A stretch of 62,149 nt of DNA from an uncultured Oxalobacter sp. (GCA_934401755.1 CAKRSU010000009.1:1-62149); one strand, 5' to 3'; numbered from the stretch's first letter, positions 29,201-38,020 are shown. Numbers and translations: made by a program. The notes: generated from the sequence alone by a model not told the origin.

Positions 29201-29520
29201 TTATGACATCTTTTGCCTTTATTTTAGGGGTTGTTCCTTTAGCCATTGCGCATGGAGCAGGGGCAGCATCTCAGCAAGCAATTGGTACTGGCGTATTATT
29301 TGGCATGATGACTGCAACCGTTTTGGCCATTTATCTGGTTCCAGTCTTCTTTGTCGTTGTTCGTTCTGTATTTAATCGGAAAAAAACGCCATCTAATGGG
29401 AATCCATCTTCGTCCCCTTCAACAGAAGATTCTCATAAAGAAACGAAATCTCATGAGCAATCATGGAAAGACATGCTTGGATTGCTAAAACGCAACAAGA
29501 AGGATAAAGATGATGCTTAA
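26296..29520 (+). CDS. RND multidrug efflux pump, AcrB/HAE1 family
   Basis: Inner-membrane proton antiporter of 1074 residues; 12 transmembrane helices and two large periplasmic loops are expected. It begins MARFFINRPIFAWVIAIFI, the HAE1 signature. Proton-relay acids sit in GILIDDAIVVVENVERIM, and the relay Lys in GLSAKNAILIVEFAKDLEE. The drug-binding porter domains contain YPGATAKTVEDSV and GATGLYYFES. After the last helix an unusually polar Ser/Lys tail of about 45 residues (SNGNPSSSPSTEDSHKE) extends into the cytoplasm. The C-terminal coding end overlaps the channel gene by 11 nt. Confidence 0.96.
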   Translation: MARFFINRPIFAWVIAIFITLAGLLSMFKLPISQYPSVAPPQVTVSITYPGATAKTVEDSVISIIEQEMNGATGLYYFESESASGSGKITLSFTPETDVELASVDVLNRLKRVESRLPEAVTQQGITINKARNNYLAIISLVSEDGSLTPVDLGDLIYRNVIYEIKRLPGVGDAQVFGTEKAMRVWLDPVKLTGFHLTADDVATAVKNQNIVVTPGSIANPPNTGTETFTANVNVHGQLQTKEEFENIVLRANTDGSTVRIKDVGRVELGGREYDSYARLDGKPISGFGVMPSATANTMETMQLIRDKMEELSQYFPEGVTYRIGNDTSKFVSASIHEVVKTLFEGVFLVFVIMYLFLQNFRYTIIPTIVVPIALMGTLAVMKACGFSINMLTMFGMVLSIGILIDDAIVVVENVERIMAEEGLSPKEATRKAMDQITGAIIGISVVLTAVFIPMAFFSGSVGFIYRQFSITMVASMVFSAFLALSLTPALCATILKPIDPNAHGEKKGFFGWFNRKFNIITNAYSNQVAKVLTRTKRYMVIYGAIVICMGFMFWKLPSSFLPNEDQGYLYANLQLPAGATQARTLETLKIVENQFMNEPGVENTITVIGHSFSGSGQNGGLAFVTLKDFSERSSDDSASAIVGRAFARFSQIRDALVFPLNPPPIKELGNETGFVFRLQDRSSQGNEKLIAARDKLMELANASPVIKTVRFDGMENAPQLSLEIDREKANALGVSFQEINSSLSTAFGSRYVNDFDSHGRQQRVIVQLDADKRINQDDFSRLFVKSSSGNMVPLASFCTTKWTKGPIQLIRYNGYPAMRITGTPADGYSSGDAMDEMVNLMKQLPDGFGYEWTGTSLEEQSSGAQAPMLYALSILAIFLCLAALYESTTIPIAVLLVVPLGVIGALIGVYLRGMPNDVYFKVGLIATIGLSAKNAILIVEFAKDLEEKGMSVLDATLEAVKLRFRPILMTSFAFILGVVPLAIAHGAGAASQQAIGTGVLFGMMTATVLAIYLVPVFFVVVRSVFNRKKTPSNGNPSSSPSTEDSHKETKSHEQSWKDMLGLLKRNKKDKDDA

Positions 29521-30919
29521 AAAATGTTCTCTAACCCTATTGATCGCTGGATTATTAACGGGATGTAGTCTCGCACCTAAATATGAGCGACCGGATGCCC
29601 CTATTGAAAGTCAATATCCAACAGGGCATTCTGAGGCCCCCTCGGCAGCCAATAAAATTGGTTGGCATGAATTTTTTCACGATGAACGATTAAAAGCGCT
29701 TATTGCCGCTGCTATTGAAAACAATCGTGATTTGCGTATTGCCGCATTACGTATTGAAGAAGCAAGAGCCATGTATGATATTCAATGGGCAGATCGATTA
29801 CCGACCATTGATATTGACGGCAGTTCCACAAGAACAAGAACCTTGAATGGAACTGAAATGGTAACCAGCGGAACACATCAAGTTGGATTAGGCATTACCG
29901 CTTTTGAACTTGATTTTTTTGGACGTGTTAAAAGTTTAACTGAAGCTGCCTTAGATAACTATTTAGCAACAGAAGAAGCTCAACGCTCGGCCTATTTAAG
30001 CTTAGTCTCTGAAGTTGCAAAAACCTACTTGACTGAACGTGCACAAGCAGAACAAATTGAACTTGCGGAAAAATCATATCGTTCTTATCAAAATTCGCTC
30101 GACTTAATGCGAAAACGGTACGACGTTGGCGCATCTTCTGCGATCGAAATTCGTCAGTATGAGACTTTGTTACATTCGGCAAAAGTCACATTAACGACAC
30201 TGCAACGACAACATGAACAAACGATTAATGCATTAGTTGTTTTGGTCGGCGGTAAAATGCCGGCTGATTTACCGGAAGCTCATCAGCTTTCTGAATCAGA
30301 TCTCATGATGAATATTCCTGAAGGAATGCCTTCAGAATTACTCGAAAATAGACCGGATATTCGGCAAAAAGAACAACAATTGAAAGCTGCTAATGCGAAC
30401 ATTGGAGCAGCACGTGCGGCATTTTTCCCGCGTTTTTCATTAACCGCTTTTGCTGGCACAATTAGCCCGACCTTTTCCAGTTTATTTGATGCACATTCTG
30501 GCGCATGGACGTGGCAGCCTCAAATGACTGTTCCGATTTTTGATTCAGGACGAAATCTCGCAAATCTTGATGTTGCAGAAGCTCGTAAAAATATTGCTGT
30601 TGCCGAGTACGAAAAATCAATTCAAGTTGCTTTTCGTGAAGTCGCTGATGCGCTTGTTGCCAGAAATTGGTTAAATGAGCAAGTCAAAGCTCAAGAAGGC
30701 GTACTCACTGCGGAAGCGGATCGTTACCGCTTAGCGCAAGCACGTTTTAATAATGGTATTGCTGGATCATTAGAAGTATTAGATGCTCAACGACAACAAT
30801 TCGCCGCTGAACAATCTTTAGTAGACGCTCGCTTGCTTCGTATGATCAATGCCGTAGAACTTTATCGTGCCTTGGGTGGCGGACTTTATCAACCTGATTC
30901 TGTCAAATTGAATCCTTAA
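29510..30919 (+). CDS. Outer-membrane efflux channel lipoprotein (OprM/TolC-like, NodT family)
   Basis: Encodes 469 residues. Lipoprotein signal MMLKKCSLTLLIAGLLTGCSLAP with lipobox LTGC, then the family start KYERPDAP. Two OEP repeats build a trimeric outer-membrane barrel plus periplasmic alpha-tunnel: repeat 1 around NNRDLRIAALRIEEARAMYDIQWADRLP, repeat 2 around NRPDIRQKEQQLKAANANIGAARAAFFPRFSLT. FGTVK-like barrel segments and VLDAQRQQFAAEQSLVDARL near the C-terminus are typical. Translation is coupled to the pump gene (AAGGA inside its end; ATG at 29510 or 29513). A strong terminator ends the operon. Confidence 0.94.
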   Translation: MMLKKCSLTLLIAGLLTGCSLAPKYERPDAPIESQYPTGHSEAPSAANKIGWHEFFHDERLKALIAAAIENNRDLRIAALRIEEARAMYDIQWADRLPTIDIDGSSTRTRTLNGTEMVTSGTHQVGLGITAFELDFFGRVKSLTEAALDNYLATEEAQRSAYLSLVSEVAKTYLTERAQAEQIELAEKSYRSYQNSLDLMRKRYDVGASSAIEIRQYETLLHSAKVTLTTLQRQHEQTINALVVLVGGKMPADLPEAHQLSESDLMMNIPEGMPSELLENRPDIRQKEQQLKAANANIGAARAAFFPRFSLTAFAGTISPTFSSLFDAHSGAWTWQPQMTVPIFDSGRNLANLDVAEARKNIAVAEYEKSIQVAFREVADALVARNWLNEQVKAQEGVLTAEADRYRLAQARFNNGIAGSLEVLDAQRQQFAAEQSLVDARLLRMINAVELYRALGGGLYQPDSVKLNP

Positions 30920-30942
30920 TCCTTTTTACGCCAAATAACAAT

Positions 30943-30990
30943 GCCTACTGAAACAGAATAGAAATGATATTCTCGCTCAGTAGGCTGTTT
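30943..30990 (+). terminator. Terminator of the RND operon
   Basis: GCCTACTGA (30943-30951) pairs with TCAGTAGGC (30977-30985), with an inner GAATA/TATTC stem in the loop, then TGTTTTC. The remaining 275 bp before trxA hold nothing recognised. Confidence 0.85.
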
Positions 30991-31267
30991 TCTTTCTAAA
31001 AATGATTCAAAAAACACTATTTTTAGTTGTCATATTTTATTTGCCTTGTCTTTTCCGTTAAAAAAACAAAGTTTTATCTATATATCGATAAAACTCTCCA
31101 CTTAATGCTTTTTTTTGATTAAAATAGTGATTTATATCCTAATCATCTGCAAGCACTTAAATAGTGGAAATAGTTTTCCCAGTCCATCGCAGATACAATT
31201 ACTATCATAGTAACAATACCATTGTATTATTACGTATTTTTCGATTGATATTATTTTCCAAACAATT

Positions 31268-31594
31268 ATGAGCAACGACACCAAAGTCATTACTGATGCA
31301 TCTTTTGAAATGGATGTTCTGAAATCTGATAAACCTGTTTTGGTTGATTTCTGGGCCGTCTGGTGTGGCCCCTGTAAAATGCTCTCACCTATCGTTGATG
31401 ATATTGCCGGTGAGTATGCCGATAAACTAGTCATTGCAAAAATGAATGTTGATGAAAACCCTCAAACCCCTCAGAAATTTGGTATCCGTGGTATCCCTAC
31501 TTTGTTGTTATTCAAAAAAGGGGAATTAGTTGCTCAAAAAGTGGGAGCAATGAGTCGTTCTCAATTAAAAACATTCATTGATGCCAATATTTGA
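31268..31594 (+). CDS. trxA: Thioredoxin 1
   Basis: Cytoplasmic disulphide reductase of 108 residues, the classic size. The active site WCGPC holds C33 and C36. The cis-Pro segment [15 protein letters not shown] and the N-terminal VLVDFWAVW are typical. It is followed by rho after a strong terminator, a trxA-rho neighbourhood common in proteobacteria. Confidence 0.98.
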   Translation: MSNDTKVITDASFEMDVLKSDKPVLVDFWAVWCGPCKMLSPIVDDIAGEYADKLVIAKMNVDENPQTPQKFGIRGIPTLLLFKKGELVAQKVGAMSRSQLKTFIDANI

Positions 31595-31602
31595 TTACTT
31601 TA

Positions 31603-31635
31603 ATAAAAGCAAAGGACAAACTCCTTTGCTTTTAT
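31603..31635. terminator. Terminator between trxA and rho
   Basis: A 14-bp perfect stem ATAAAAGCAAAGGA / TCCTTTGCTTTTAT with a 5-nt loop. The U-run is within the stem foot (CTTTTAT), as in many bidirectional terminators. Confidence 0.85.
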
Positions 31636-31696
31636 AACAATCTCTATTTCCAATCTTTGACAGCTTACTTTTCTGCTGTCAATCCCTTTAATTATT

Positions 31697-32959
31697 ATGC
31701 ACTTATCTGAATTAAAGTCTCTTCGAGTGTCCGCACTTCTTGATCTGGCACTCAGTCTTGAAATAGACAACGCAGCACGTATGCGTAAACAAGAATTAAT
31801 GTTTGCTATTCTTAAAAAACGTGCGAAAGCCGGGGAACAAGTCTATGGAGATGGCGTTCTTGAAATCCTGCCAGATGGTTTTGGTTTTCTCCGTTCCCCT
31901 GATGCTAGTTACATGGCATCAACTGATGATATTTATATCTCACCTTCTCAAATTAGACGATTTAATCTCCATACAGGTGATTCCATTGAAGGAGAAGTTA
32001 GAACCCCTAAGGATGGTGAGCGCTATTTCGCATTGGTAAAAGTTGATAAAGTCAATGGGGCCTCTCCAGAAGCCTCCAAACATCGTATGTTGTTTGAAAA
32101 TTTGACACCACTTCATCCCGATGAACCATTAAAACTTGAACGGAATATTAACGCTCAAGAAAACATTACTGGTCGCATCATTGATATGATTGCACCGATT
32201 GGTAAAGGCCAACGCGGTTTGCTAGTCGCTTCGCCAAAATCCGGTAAAACTGTCATGCTACAACATATGGCACATGCAATTACGGCCAATCACCCGGATG
32301 TCACTTTGTTTGTCTTACTCATTGATGAACGCCCAGAAGAAGTGACAGAAATGCAGCGTTCTGTTCATGGAGAAGTAATTGCATCAACCTTTGATGAACC
32401 GGCAACTCGTCATGTTCAAGTTGCAGAAATGGTGTTAGAAAAAGCCAAACGTCTGGTCGAAATGAAGAAAGATGTTGTCATTTTATTAGACTCCATCACA
32501 CGTTTAGCCCGTGCCTATAACACCGTTGTCCCAGCTTCAGGTAAAGTATTAACAGGGGGTGTTGATGCAAATGCCCTGCAGCGCCCTAAACGCTTTTTTG
32601 GTGCCGCTCGTAATGTCGAAGAAGGTGGCTCTTTAACCATTATTGCAACGGCTCTTGTTGAAACAGGAAGCCGTATGGATGATGTGATTTATGAAGAATT
32701 TAAGGGTACCGGCAATATGGAAGTTCACTTGGAACGTCGTTTAGCTGAAAAACGTGTCTACCCTGCGATCAATCTAAATAAATCGGGAACTCGTCGCGAA
32801 GAATTACTCATTGAACAGAGCCTGCTTCAGAAAATTTGGATCCTACGTAAACTTCTTTATGGGATGGATGAAATTGAAGCAATGGAATTCATTTTAGATA
32901 AATTGCGAGCAACCAAGACGAACGCTGACTTCTTCGATCTCATGCGTCGTGGTGGATAA
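31697..32959 (+). CDS. rho: Transcription termination factor Rho
   Basis: RNA-dependent hexameric helicase of 420 residues. N-terminal Rho-N ([18 protein letters not shown]), cold-shock-like RNA-binding domain ([30 protein letters not shown]), then the RecA-type motor with the Walker A motif SPKSGKT (around 179-185), [20 protein letters not shown] and [17 protein letters not shown]. The C-terminus [22 protein letters not shown] is diagnostic. Confidence 0.98.
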   Translation: MHLSELKSLRVSALLDLALSLEIDNAARMRKQELMFAILKKRAKAGEQVYGDGVLEILPDGFGFLRSPDASYMASTDDIYISPSQIRRFNLHTGDSIEGEVRTPKDGERYFALVKVDKVNGASPEASKHRMLFENLTPLHPDEPLKLERNINAQENITGRIIDMIAPIGKGQRGLLVASPKSGKTVMLQHMAHAITANHPDVTLFVLLIDERPEEVTEMQRSVHGEVIASTFDEPATRHVQVAEMVLEKAKRLVEMKKDVVILLDSITRLARAYNTVVPASGKVLTGGVDANALQRPKRFFGAARNVEEGGSLTIIATALVETGSRMDDVIYEEFKGTGNMEVHLERRLAEKRVYPAINLNKSGTRREELLIEQSLLQKIWILRKLLYGMDEIEAMEFILDKLRATKTNADFFDLMRRGG

Positions 32960-32975
32960 TCTTTTTTCTTTAGAA

Positions 32976-33007
32976 AATCCTCTTTGGCATCAACGCCAAG
33001 GAGGATT
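32976..33007 (+). terminator. Hairpin downstream of rho
   Basis: AATCCTCTTTGGC and GCCAAGGAGGATT form a 13-bp stem with one G-U pair and a 6-nt loop, 17 nt past the rho stop. No clean T-run follows, so termination activity is uncertain. Confidence 0.45.
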
Positions 33008-33140
33008 CATAAAATATCCCTTCTTTTCATTATATTATTTAATCTTTGCAACTCATTTCTATTACTTGCCATATTGTCTTAAATAAGACTGCCTTTTTAT
33101 TTAGGCATTTCCATCCCTTTACTTTATCTATTTTCTACAA

Positions 33141-33644
33141 CTATTTATCATCCGAGGACTCAATCTTATCTTTCATATATTCTGTTTGAGGCTGATGAAC
33201 AGCCATGTCCAAAGATACAGGTACATTATTGTAATGTACAGGAACGGCGGGATATCTCTTTGTTGATTCGAGTAAATCTTTGTTCGCTTTTTCCGATACT
33301 ATTTGTGTTTGATACAGTATGTTGCACCATTGTCTAACTTGGTCATAAATAAAAATTTGGTGGTTTTCGGACAATGTTGTTAAAAGATCTGTGATGTTTT
33401 GTGCTATAGCTTTGGGCGTATTTGAGACTAAAAATAAGCTAGAAACCGGAATATTTAAGACTTTTGCTATTTTACTGATAGTAGATAAACTTGGCGCGAC
33501 ACTCCCCCTTTCTATACGCGAAATGGAAAATGTTTGAACCTCAATAAGTTCCGCTAAAACTTCTTGAGTTAATCCAGCAGCTTTTCTTGCGGCTGCTATG
33601 TTTTTGCCTAGTTGTTTTTGGATTTCTGTAATGCCTTTATTCAT
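33141..33644 (-). CDS. XRE-family transcriptional regulator next to the McrBC operon
   Basis: Encodes 167 residues. Cro/C1 helix-turn-helix at about residues 10-70: QLGKNIAAARKAAGLTQEVLAELIEVQTFSISRIERG, then PSLSTISKIAKVLNIPVSSLF. The C-terminal 95 residues are not recognised and end in an acidic/Lys tail. It diverges from the Mcr operon across 385 bp. That intergenic region carries the shared upstream element (33828-33869), so this protein is a candidate to bind it; there is no direct evidence. Confidence 0.85.
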   Translation of the reverse strand: MNKGITEIQKQLGKNIAAARKAAGLTQEVLAELIEVQTFSISRIERGSVAPSLSTISKIAKVLNIPVSSLFLVSNTPKAIAQNITDLLTTLSENHQIFIYDQVRQWCNILYQTQIVSEKANKDLLESTKRYPAVPVHYNNVPVSLDMAVHQPQTEYMKDKIESSDDK

Positions 33645-33827
33645 ACGCTTTAGCCAAATGTTCTGTTTAGCTGGTATGCGTTATGTTGCGGGCATTTTAT
33701 TGCCTAGTTAATGTCGTTACTTGTTTGATTTATAGACATTTTACGAATATTATCTATACTGTATTCTTTATTCTTGATGCTTTTTAGATTTGCTTTTGTA
33801 TTTTCTTTGCTTTGAATACAACAATTA

Positions 33828-33869
33828 GGTCTATATCATGTTTTGTTGCGACGCATTATGACGTATTAA
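33828..33869 (+). promoter_or_regulatory. Shared upstream element, copy C (Mcr operon)
   Basis: The plus strand reads TTGCGACGCATTATGACGTA (33846-33865), preceded by an AT-rich CATGTTTTG flank. Its reverse complement matches 20 of 24 positions with copy A (5569) and 19 of 24 with copy B (53752). It lies 161 nt upstream of the first operon gene and points the same way relative to the gene as the other two. The rest of this 385-bp region shows only a weak TTGCAA-N15-TATACT promoter candidate at 33921-33947. Confidence 0.65.
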
Positions 33870-34029
33870 TAATGATAATAAAAATAAGCTCAATTTTTAA
33901 AGCAATATAACTGAATAGACTTGCAATAAGACTAGAAAATCTATACTAAAAATAGCAATAAAAGCTTGAGCGAATTTTTCATTCAAAAAAAACTGAATAC
34001 CTATCTCATTTACCTGGAAAGGAAAAGAA

Positions 34030-34518
34030 ATGAACGATCTTAGCAAACTTCGTATTTGGAAAATCAGTGAAGGTACCAATGGAACCTCTGGTTTATCTGA
34101 TGAATGTAAACAGAAACTTTTAGCAAAAAATATGGTTGCCATTTATGGTGATACAAACCCAATGGGAACTTCTCCAATTTCACAAGGAGAATATTTTGAA
34201 AACAAGATTAAAGCTGGAGATTTCTTTTATCTCTGCTATGGTAATAAGATCGTACTGATCGGTAAGTTTATTGGAGATGTCATAGACGATAATGATCCAA
34301 ATCTACCAGAAGGCTTCCTTAAAAGACAATATGAAACAATTTGTCAATTAGACTCACCTAAACAATACGAAGATGGTCCAAAAAGATGGTGGACTCCAAA
34401 TGCTAATTCAACTTGTATTCCAATTCCATCTGAAGAACAAATAATCGAATTTAAAGAATACATACTGAGTCTTTTCCCTAACTCTGACGAAATATTCAAA
34501 CAAATGGTAGAGAGTTGA
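34030..34518 (+). CDS. Stand-alone EVE/PUA-like sensor domain, McrB N-terminal paralogue (copy 1)
   Basis: Encodes 162 residues, the first gene of the Mcr operon. It is almost the same as the first 157 residues of the McrB protein encoded at 35047: KLRIWKISEGTNGTSGLSDE, KAGDFFYLCYGNKIVLIGKFIGD, PEGFLKRQYETI, KRWWTPNANSTCIPIPS. The layout (N-terminal WKI strand, central GDFFYLxYG strand followed by a V-IG-F-GD strand, late WW) resembles the EVE/ASCH-type PUA-like fold that reads modified bases; that fold call is inferred. A good AAAGGAAAAG ribosome site precedes it. Compared with mcrB, a 13-nt deletion near its end shifts the frame and stops it after KQMVES; the lost frame continues in the DNA as ELKKVTEEIEGI. 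Confidence 0.85.
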   Translation: MNDLSKLRIWKISEGTNGTSGLSDECKQKLLAKNMVAIYGDTNPMGTSPISQGEYFENKIKAGDFFYLCYGNKIVLIGKFIGDVIDDNDPNLPEGFLKRQYETICQLDSPKQYEDGPKRWWTPNANSTCIPIPSEEQIIEFKEYILSLFPNSDEIFKQMVES

Positions 34519-34552
34519 AAAAAGTTACGGAAGAAATAGAAGGAATCTAAAA

Positions 34553-35044
34553 ATGAATGAACTTAGTAAGTTGCGCATTTGGAAAATCAGTGAAGGATCT
34601 AACGGCAGAAGTCTTTCTGATGAACAGAACCAAAAACTTTTAGCAGAAAATGCCGTTGCTGTTTATGGTGATACAAAAGCAATAGGACTCTCTTCAATTT
34701 CACAAGGAGAAGCTTTTGAAAAAGAAATTAAAGACGGTGATTTCTTTTATCTCTGCTATGGCAATAGTATTATACTGATCGGCCAATTTATTGGCGATGT
34801 CCTTCCAGATGTTGATCCTGACTTACCAGAAGGTTTTCTTAAAAGACAATACAAAACAATTTATCAATTAGATAGTCCATTTCTGTACCATAACAATGCT
34901 CCACGAAGATGGTGGACTCCAAATTATAATTCAACTTGTATCCCAGTTCCTTCAGAACAATTTAATGAATTTAAAGAATATATATTGTGTTACTTTCCAG
35001 AAAATTCCGTTAAACAAATTATTACAAAAATAGAAGGGATCTAA
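34553..35044 (+). CDS. Stand-alone EVE/PUA-like sensor domain, McrB N-terminal paralogue (copy 2)
   Basis: Encodes 163 residues, the same domain as its neighbours but the most diverged of the three: KLRIWKISEGSNGRSLSDEQ, KDGDFFYLCYGNSIILIGQFIGD, PEGFLKRQYKTI, RRWWTPNYNSTCIPVPS. Variable positions cluster in the N-terminal loop, in the insert before RRWW and at the C-terminus (KIEGI). Its stop lies 2 nt before the mcrB ATG, with AGAAGGGA as the ribosome site for mcrB inside its end. Tight spacing implies translation together with mcrB, and perhaps incorporation into the same complex or a different recognition specificity. Confidence 0.85.
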   Translation: MNELSKLRIWKISEGSNGRSLSDEQNQKLLAENAVAVYGDTKAIGLSSISQGEAFEKEIKDGDFFYLCYGNSIILIGQFIGDVLPDVDPDLPEGFLKRQYKTIYQLDSPFLYHNNAPRRWWTPNYNSTCIPVPSEQFNEFKEYILCYFPENSVKQIITKIEGI

Positions 35045-35046
35045 AA

Positions 35047-36645
35047 ATGAGTGAACTTAGTAAGTTGCGTATTTGGAAAATCAGTGAAGGCACCAATGGA
35101 ACCTCTGGTTTATCTGATGAATGTAAACAGAAACTCTTAGCAGAAAATATGGTTGCCATCTATGGTGACACAAAACCAATGGGAATTTCTTCAACATCAC
35201 AAGGAGAACATTTTGAAAAAGGGATTAAAGCTGGAGATTTCTTTTATCTCTGCTATGGCAATAAGATCGTACTAATCGGTAAGTTTATTGGAGACGTCAT
35301 AGACGATAATGATCCAAATCTACCAGAAGGCTTCCTTAAAAGACAATATGAAACAATTTGTCAATTAGACTCATCTAAACAATACGAAGATGGTCCAAAA
35401 AGATGGTGGACTTCAAATAGTAATTCAACTTGTATCCCAATTCCATCTGAAGAACAAATAATCGAATTTAAAGAACACATATTAAGTCTTTTCCCTAACC
35501 CTGAAAACATATTCAAACAAATGATAGAAGAAACGGGTGGTGAGTTGAAAAAAGCTATGGAAGAAATAGAAATAGAAAAAGAAAATAAATTAATAGAAAA
35601 GCAAACTAAGTTAACGGATAATTTAAAGAACCTTATCCTATTTGGGCCACCAGGAACAGGAAAAACCTATTCCACCATTCTCGAAGCTATGTCTATCATA
35701 GATCCGAAAACATATAGCACCAACAACATTTTATCAAATGAAGAGAAATATAAAGAACTAAAAAAAGCATTTGATGACAGATTTAAACAAGGGCAAATTG
35801 CTTTTGTTACATTCCACCAGTCTTATAGTTATGAAGATTTTATTGAAGGCATAAAACCTTCCACGGATAACGGTAACATTAAATATGAAATAAAAAATGG
35901 TATTCTAAAAGAAGTTGCACTCAAAGCAACAGAAGACTATACGCAATATATTAATAAATTTGGATACAGCGATATAAAGCAATACGTTGTGATTATCGAT
36001 GAAATCAACCGAGGCAATATCTCTAAAATTTTTGGAGAACTGATTACATTAATCGAGCCTTCTAAACGATTGGGCAGTGCAGAAGCAACTCAAGTTACTC
36101 TGCCCTATTCTAAGAAATCGTTCTCACTACCGCCAAATTTACATATCATTGGTACAATGAATTCTGCGGATCGATCTATTGCACTTCTTGATACAGCTCT
36201 ACGTCGTCGATTTAAATTTAAAGAAATGATGCCGAACCCAGAATTACTTAAACGTGATGGTGATGGCGATATCGATGGAATAGATCTGCAACAGTTATTA
36301 GAACAATTAAATAAACGTATCGAAAGCTTATATGACCGTGATCATACTATCGGTCATGCCTATCTGATGCTCGTTGATTCCCTACCAAAACTACAAGAAG
36401 TTTTCACAGATCAGATAATTCCTTTATTACAAGAATATTTTTATGGGAATTGGGAAAAGATTTGCTGGGTACTTAATGATGAAAATGGGAAAAACTTTAT
36501 CCTAAAAGAAAAACTACCAGAATTTCAATCAGATTTAGCCCCAAAATTCAGCTACACAGTTAATCCAAAACCAGATAAAAATGCTTTTAAACATATTTAT
36601 GAAGTACAAAAGACAACGGATAAATCAGAAACAAATGCTGATTAA
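35047..36645 (+). CDS. mcrB: McrB-type GTPase with N-terminal EVE/PUA-like sensor domain
   Basis: Motor subunit of a type IV (modified-DNA) restriction system, 532 residues. Residues 1-157 form the sensor-like domain shared with the two upstream genes; a charged Glu/Lys linker follows (about 160-195). The AAA+ domain has Walker A LFGPPGTGKTYS (about 198-209), Walker B VVIIDEINRGNISKIFGEL (about 313) and the McrB guanine-specificity signature GTMNSADRSIALLDTALRRRF (about 368). The usual NTADR reads NSADR here. Classic McrB carries a different N-terminal DNA-binding domain, so the recognised modification cannot be inferred from E. coli. The nuclease partner follows 22 nt downstream. Confidence 0.95.
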   Translation: MSELSKLRIWKISEGTNGTSGLSDECKQKLLAENMVAIYGDTKPMGISSTSQGEHFEKGIKAGDFFYLCYGNKIVLIGKFIGDVIDDNDPNLPEGFLKRQYETICQLDSSKQYEDGPKRWWTSNSNSTCIPIPSEEQIIEFKEHILSLFPNPENIFKQMIEETGGELKKAMEEIEIEKENKLIEKQTKLTDNLKNLILFGPPGTGKTYSTILEAMSIIDPKTYSTNNILSNEEKYKELKKAFDDRFKQGQIAFVTFHQSYSYEDFIEGIKPSTDNGNIKYEIKNGILKEVALKATEDYTQYINKFGYSDIKQYVVIIDEINRGNISKIFGELITLIEPSKRLGSAEATQVTLPYSKKSFSLPPNLHIIGTMNSADRSIALLDTALRRRFKFKEMMPNPELLKRDGDGDIDGIDLQQLLEQLNKRIESLYDRDHTIGHAYLMLVDSLPKLQEVFTDQIIPLLQEYFYGNWEKICWVLNDENGKNFILKEKLPEFQSDLAPKFSYTVNPKPDKNAFKHIYEVQKTTDKSETNAD

Positions 36646-36667
36646 ACATATTTATGTTTCTTAAATA

Positions 36668-38020
36668 ATGAATATTCTGACTTTAACTGAATATGCCGAG
36701 CTTAGGCTCGGCAATGAATTTGGTGCTGACAAAAAAACTGTCTCAAAAAAACAGTTTGCATGGCTCAAACAATTCAATGAAGACTATAAAAAACGTCATC
36801 ACGTTGCTATTTTCAAATATGGCTGGGACGATAAAACTAATACTGATACATTAATCGCACAGAATTTTGTCGGCATTATTCACCTTGGCAACACGATTAT
36901 CGAAATTCTTCCCAAGATTGAAAAGATTGGAAATACTGAAAATATTGAACCAACTATAATACGTCAAAACCTGCTGAAAATGCTCATGATTTCCAGAAAC
37001 CTTAACGTGTTACCGGGAGAAATTAGTAGTACACACTCTCAAGACTCTTTCTGGGATATTTTGATGCATCTATTTTGTAAACGTCTTCGACAAGCAATCA
37101 CTGAAGGACAAATTAGACGTTATGAATATCAAGAAGATATACTCCCTGTACTACGAGGACGCCTTGATATTATGCGGCAAATACAATTGCTTCCAACACA
37201 AGCTCATCTTCTAGCGTGCCGATTCGATGAATTTACTCTTGACACTCCGATTAATCAAATTTTAAAAGCTACTCTTAGAATTATCGCATCAATGGCAAAT
37301 AACCATAAACTTCAACAATCAGCCCATGAAATGATTGTTTTGTTCGATGAAGTTTCTGACATATTTCCTAGTGCATTACGTTGGGATCGAGTATTTTTCG
37401 ATAGATTAACCACACGATATGAACCTCTTCTCAAAATCGCACGGATGCTAATTGAAAAAGCACCACCCGATATCATAACTGGGAATAAGACTGGTTTTTC
37501 TATACTCTTTGATATGAATAAACTCTTTGAAGAATATATCGGGACAATTTGCCAACGTTTAAATTCTAGTGAGAGAACGATTTTTACCCAAGAAAAATCT
37601 AAGTATCTTCTAAATAAAAAGAAGAACAAAAATACCGAAGAAACTTGTTTTCAATTGATTCCTGATATTGTAGTACGGGAAAAGGAAACCCGAAAAGTCT
37701 CCTCTATTCTAGACACTAAATGGAAAGTTCTTGATGATAATCAAAATTACAATGGCGTCAGTCAATCCGATATTTACCAAATGTTCGCCTATTCAAATCG
37801 ATATCAAGCTACAAAAGTTATTCTTGTCTATCCCTATCATAAGGAACTATCTAAAGACCATATTAGAGACGGCATTATAACCACCTATTACTTTGAAAAA
37901 AAAGACGATCCTAATAAAGAATCTAAACAATATATTCAAATTGCAACGGTTGATCTCAGCGATCTAGGTACTGTTGAAAAACAACTAGAAACGATCATTG
38001 AGCAAAATCCCGACTCTTAA
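36668..38020 (+). CDS. mcrC: McrC-type endonuclease subunit
   Basis: Encodes 450 residues. N-terminal region with VGIIHLGNTIIEILPKI (the McrC strand that contacts McrB), then DILPVLRGRLDIMRQI, and a C-terminal PD-(D/E)xK nuclease with LIPDIVV (catalytic Asp) and SILDTKWKVLD (D-x-K), followed by DIYQMFAYSNRYQATKVILVYP. Together with the McrB GTPase it cuts DNA bearing modified bases. The ribosome site is weak, so it is probably coupled to mcrB. Active-site residues look intact, so the system may be functional. Confidence 0.95.
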   Translation: MNILTLTEYAELRLGNEFGADKKTVSKKQFAWLKQFNEDYKKRHHVAIFKYGWDDKTNTDTLIAQNFVGIIHLGNTIIEILPKIEKIGNTENIEPTIIRQNLLKMLMISRNLNVLPGEISSTHSQDSFWDILMHLFCKRLRQAITEGQIRRYEYQEDILPVLRGRLDIMRQIQLLPTQAHLLACRFDEFTLDTPINQILKATLRIIASMANNHKLQQSAHEMIVLFDEVSDIFPSALRWDRVFFDRLTTRYEPLLKIARMLIEKAPPDIITGNKTGFSILFDMNKLFEEYIGTICQRLNSSERTIFTQEKSKYLLNKKKNKNTEETCFQLIPDIVVREKETRKVSSILDTKWKVLDDNQNYNGVSQSDIYQMFAYSNRYQATKVILVYPYHKELSKDHIRDGIITTYYFEKKDDPNKESKQYIQIATVDLSDLGTVEKQLETIIEQNPDS

